NCBI GenBank assembly: GCA_045639085.1
Contig: JAZUCM010000005.1
Location: forward strand, 1-7,063
Direction: 5' to 3'
Origin: Gastranaerophilus sp045639085
GTDB lineage: Bacteria; Cyanobacteriota; Vampirovibrionia; Gastranaerophilales; Gastranaerophilaceae
DNA length: 7,063 nt
In this document: one piece after another, positions 5,492-7,063 of the stretch
Numbering within the stretch: position 1 is the first letter of the stretch
Layout: each line of letters opens with the position of its first letter
Notes under the pieces: model-generated
The model's database searches: none
What the model saw: only the letters and a program-made list of their open reading frames with translations
Told to the model about the DNA's origin: nothing
Translations under genes and position numbers: made by a program

Positions 5492-5807
5492 TATTGCTAC
5501 TCCTTTCATTATAATCGCGCAAATATTCTATAGCTTTTTCTATATCATTGCTTTGCCTGGTTTTGTCACCACCACACAACAACAAGACTATTACATTATC
5601 GATTTCCGCAAAGTAAATTCTATCACCAGATGTAAACTTTAATTCTTTCACGCCGTGAGTTAAATTTCTAAAAGCACCGTAAGTTCCACGTTGGACATTC
5701 TGCAATCTGGACAAAATACGACTTTGTACAGCCTTATCCTTTGTTCGATACCAAATCTCGAACGGAACTTTATCATTTGACATTTTATAAAATCGAATTT
5801 CCTTCAC
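5484..5807 (-). CDS. RelE/HigB-superfamily toxin, phage Gp49-like (module 2)
   Basis: It carries the Gp49-like family signatures FRNLTHGVKELKFTSGDRIY and VLLLCGGDKTRQSNDIEKAI. The predicted role is a ribosome-dependent mRNA-cleaving toxin held in check by the next gene. An in-frame ATG at 5813 directly abuts the predicted -10 (TACAAT) and so would lie at or before the transcription start; GTG 5807 is preferred. With GTG the protein is 107 residues, the same as the module 1 toxin, and its start (VKEIRFYK) lines up with MKKIIKYQ. The start codon is again 6 nt from the -10. It overlaps the antitoxin by 8 nt. Confidence 0.87.
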   Translation of the reverse strand: MKEIRFYKMSNDKVPFEIWYRTKDKAVQSRILSRLQNVQRGTYGAFRNLTHGVKELKFTSGDRIYFAEIDNVIVLLLCGGDKTRQSNDIEKAIEYLRDYNERSSNNA

Positions 5808-5813
5808 AAACAT

Positions 5814-5842
5814 ATTGTAACTTATTGGCTACGACTTGTCAA
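5814..5842 (-). promoter_or_regulatory. promoter of toxin-antitoxin module 2
   Basis: On the minus strand there is a consensus -35 TTGACA (5837-5842), a 17-bp spacer and a -10 TACAAT (5814-5819), then 6 nt to GTG 5807. Unlike module 1 there is no clear inverted repeat over the spacer, so its operator must differ or lie in the shared upstream block. Confidence 0.7.
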
Positions 5843-5864
5843 GTGTATGGAAACAAGAGAAAAT
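5836..5864. repeat. 29-bp promoter-upstream block shared by both modules, copy 2
   Basis: This is the partner of 5127-5155 (28 of 29 identical). It ends where a possible terminator hairpin of the pilin gene begins, so the run of A in the block doubles as that terminator's U tract on the minus strand. Confidence 0.75.
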
Positions 5865-5887
5865 GGCCGGAAGTTAAATTCCCGACC
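5860..5887 (-). terminator. possible weak terminator of the right pilin gene
   Basis: On the minus strand GGTCGGGAA and TTCCGGCC form a stem with one mismatch and one bulge around a short AT loop (5865-5887), followed by ATTTT. It lies about 35 nt after the pilin stop codon. The imperfect stem and short U run make this only plausible. Confidence 0.4.
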
Positions 5888-5921
5888 ATGTTTTAAACCT
5901 AGGTTATTAGTATTAAAAATT

Positions 5922-6898
5922 TTAACGTTTTACACACCTTACGTCGATAGTGCGAGACCGTGTGAGCGGGCCGCGAGTGCCCGCGCGGAAATTCTGGTAC
6001 CAAACCGTGCCAGACTCTCCAGAAGAGATGACAGAGCCAGACCAAAAGGTACCGGACGCAATTCCAAGAAGAGTTTTGTTATAGAACATCGCTGAAAGTT
6101 CGTCACGATTTGGTAATCTGCTTTCAGAATCTTGTGCTGAGCAAGCTGCTGAGGCTGCCGTTTGGGCAATTGCCGTTCCACTTGCAGCATTAGTAGCCAA
6201 TGGGTATGGCGCTACCACGTTTGAATCAGTCGGGTAAAGGGCCGTAATGAAGCCAATATCTTTACCTACAGCGTTAGGTCCTTTGTTGCCATTCAAGTCG
6301 TAAATGAAGTTTGCACACATTTTGGGTTGAGAATAGTGCCATGCATTACCCTCAACGTCTGCTGTACACTGTGGATTGTAATAAAGTGCGATAGTTTCAC
6401 CATTCTGTGTTTCAAATGCGGCTGCCTTTGTGTCAATGTGTTTTTGTGGGTTTGTGTACTTATCGCTAGACGCCGTTTCGTAAGTACTTGTGAACATGCT
6501 GTTTAATTCTGATAGTTTGGTTGGCCACGTAATTGTTGAACCCGCCAAATTTGTAAATGACGCTACAATTCCGCAATCTGCTAGGTGAGGGCATCACAAA
6601 TGTTGTTGATTTTCAAAACTTTACTTAGGCCTTCCGTTAGAAAAGCTTCCGCAGCGGTGTCTTTTGTTGCGCTTACTACGCCATCAGTGTTTGTACCTTC
6701 GTATTCGCCGTAACCATTCAACTGTGGCATCATCGCAATCGCTTGGCTTAATCTCGCGTAAAGTGCTTTACGTTGCGTATTCCAAGTGCGTTCGTTAATA
6801 TTCGCCATTAAGCTTGGCAATGTAATCGCCGCAACAACGCCGATAATAGTCAATGACAGCAAAAACTCTGCCATCGTAAATCCAAGATTTTTACTCAT
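5922..6898 (-). pseudogene. type IV pilin-like protein with DUF1566/Lcl-like C-terminal domain, interrupted by a frameshift
   Basis: Translation from ATG 6898 gives MSKNLGFTMAEFLLSLTIIG (prepilin site Gly6/Phe7, Glu11, hydrophobic helix) and runs 105 residues to a stop at 6581 just after NNICDALT. The -1 frame is open from 6593 and continues as HLADCGIVASFTNLAGS through FIYDLNGNKGPNAVGKDIGF to a C-terminal LPNRDELSAMF...FWSG...VWYQNF...VRCVKR, the DUF1566/Lcl-type lectin-like fold. One extra base at the GGG run 6589-6591 (CCC on the coding strand) would rejoin the frames into about 325 residues, reading NNICDAPHLADCG. The disruption may be a real mutation, a sequencing or assembly error, or a switch. 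No classic slippery heptamer is present. It has a GGAGG site 5 nt before the ATG and its own promoter, and is paralogous to the gene at 1-159. Confidence 0.82.
5943..6044 (-). other. candidate DGR variable region in the pilin C-terminus
   Basis: This is the last part of the lectin-like domain, from the FWSG tryptophan to just before VRCVKR. The coding strand has only 14 A in 102 nt by my count, and 5943-5990 is about 71% GC in an AT-rich genome; the preceding 60 nt have 25% A. Many codons end in C or T with varied first two bases (CGC, GGC, ACT, CGC, GGC, CTC, TCT, CGC, ACT, ATC, GAC), as expected if AAC/AAT template codons had been randomised at A. No Asn or Lys codon occurs in RAGTRGPLTRSRTID, where I recall related domains being Asn-rich. 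Position at the 3' end of a lectin-fold gene is the standard DGR target site. No template repeat or reverse transcriptase is in the window. Confidence 0.5.
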
Positions 6899-6926
6899 GT
6901 TTACCTCCGATTATTCTCATATACGT

Positions 6927-6955
6927 ATTCTACCATATTTTCTTGTGTTTTTCAA
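6927..6955 (-). promoter_or_regulatory. sigma70-type promoter of the right pilin gene
   Basis: On the minus strand there is a -35 TTGAAA (6950-6955), a 17-bp spacer and a -10 TAGAAT (6927-6932). The start would be near 6920, giving a leader of only about 20 nt with GGAGG. The left pilin copy lacks this segment entirely, and here the 83-bp element lies upstream of the promoter instead of within the leader. Confidence 0.7.
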
Positions 6956-6980
6956 GTGGTGCTAGAAAATATGCACTCAC

Positions 6981-7063
6981 CAAGGGTCGGAGGTTTTGGC
7001 AAAACATGAGCCGCAACGCCAGATATAATCAGGACTTTGAGGCGCCCCCCCCCCCTATTGAAC
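6981..7063 (-). repeat. 83-bp pilin-upstream element with poly-C/G(11), copy 2
   Basis: This is the second copy of 185-267, with 79 of 83 bases identical, the same 11-base C run (7045-7055) and the same ATTGAAC end, where the window stops. Similarity may continue outside the window. It precedes the right pilin gene in the same orientation. The window's two ends are thus a direct repeat about 6.8 kb apart, flanking gyrA and the toxin-antitoxin modules. Confidence 0.8.

Noticed and set aside
5847..6095. A plus-strand 82-codon open frame rich in Arg and Ala at the end of the right pilin gene.
   Set aside because: It exists because the putative variable region is GC-rich; it is antisense to the VRCVKR-ending domain, which has clear family features.
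6541..6600. Programmed -1 ribosomal frameshifting joining the two halves of the right pilin gene.
   Set aside because: The overlap has no canonical X-XXY-YYZ slippery heptamer and no obvious downstream stem; the CCC run alone is too short, so a simple deletion or consensus error is likelier.
7021..7030. A TATAAT on the plus strand inside the 83-bp element (also in copy 1) as a rightward promoter.
   Set aside because: The only candidate -35 (TTGGCA) is 22 bp away, too far, and no gene follows on the plus strand in copy 1.

Overview
The window looks like an AT-rich, gut-type bacterium of the non-photosynthetic cyanobacterial sister lineage (Vampirovibrionia/Melainabacteria, order Gastranaerophilales). 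This is inferred from the DNA gyrase A, whose GyrA-box position reads QNRATRG as I recall for cyanobacteria rather than the usual QRRGGKG type, and from pilin-like proteins of a style I associate with that order. No search was run, so the taxon is a moderate-confidence guess.

Layout, left to right. (1) 1-159, minus strand: the 5' part of a type IV pilin-like gene running off the window. (2) 160-641: no gene but rich in signals. It holds an 83-bp element with an 11-bp C/G homopolymer (repeated almost unchanged at 6981-7063), a sigma70-type promoter whose -10 lies in one arm of a perfect 15-bp inverted repeat (a candidate invertible promoter), and a large TTAAC-rich repeat array. (3) 642-1750, minus: a three-gene operon of HEPN RNase, minimal nucleotidyltransferase (MNT) and a small membrane protein, i.e. 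a HEPN/MNT toxin-antitoxin module plus one. (4) 1883-4438, plus: gyrA, the one housekeeping gene, with an extended -10 promoter and a strong terminator. (5) 4474-5807, minus: two consecutive paralogous HigB/Gp49-like toxin and HTH antitoxin modules with the same architecture and a shared promoter-upstream block. (6) 5922-6898, minus: a second pilin-like gene with a single-base frameshift, ending in a DUF1566/Lcl-like C-terminal domain. The last ~100 bp of that domain are GC-rich and adenine-poor, with many NNC/NNT codons, as expected of a variable region made by a diversity-generating retroelement (DGR). (7) 6899-7063: its promoter and the second copy of the 83-bp element.

How it may work together (inference): gyrA is flanked on both sides by toxin-antitoxin modules, and these by two members of a pilin paralogue family carrying several possible variation devices: an invertible promoter, a G/C homopolymer and a DGR-like variable C-terminus. 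That suggests a surface-structure diversification system. No recombinase, reverse transcriptase or DGR template repeat is in the window, so these would have to act from elsewhere. All three toxin operons have exactly 6 nt between the predicted -10 and the start codon, implying leaderless toxin mRNAs.
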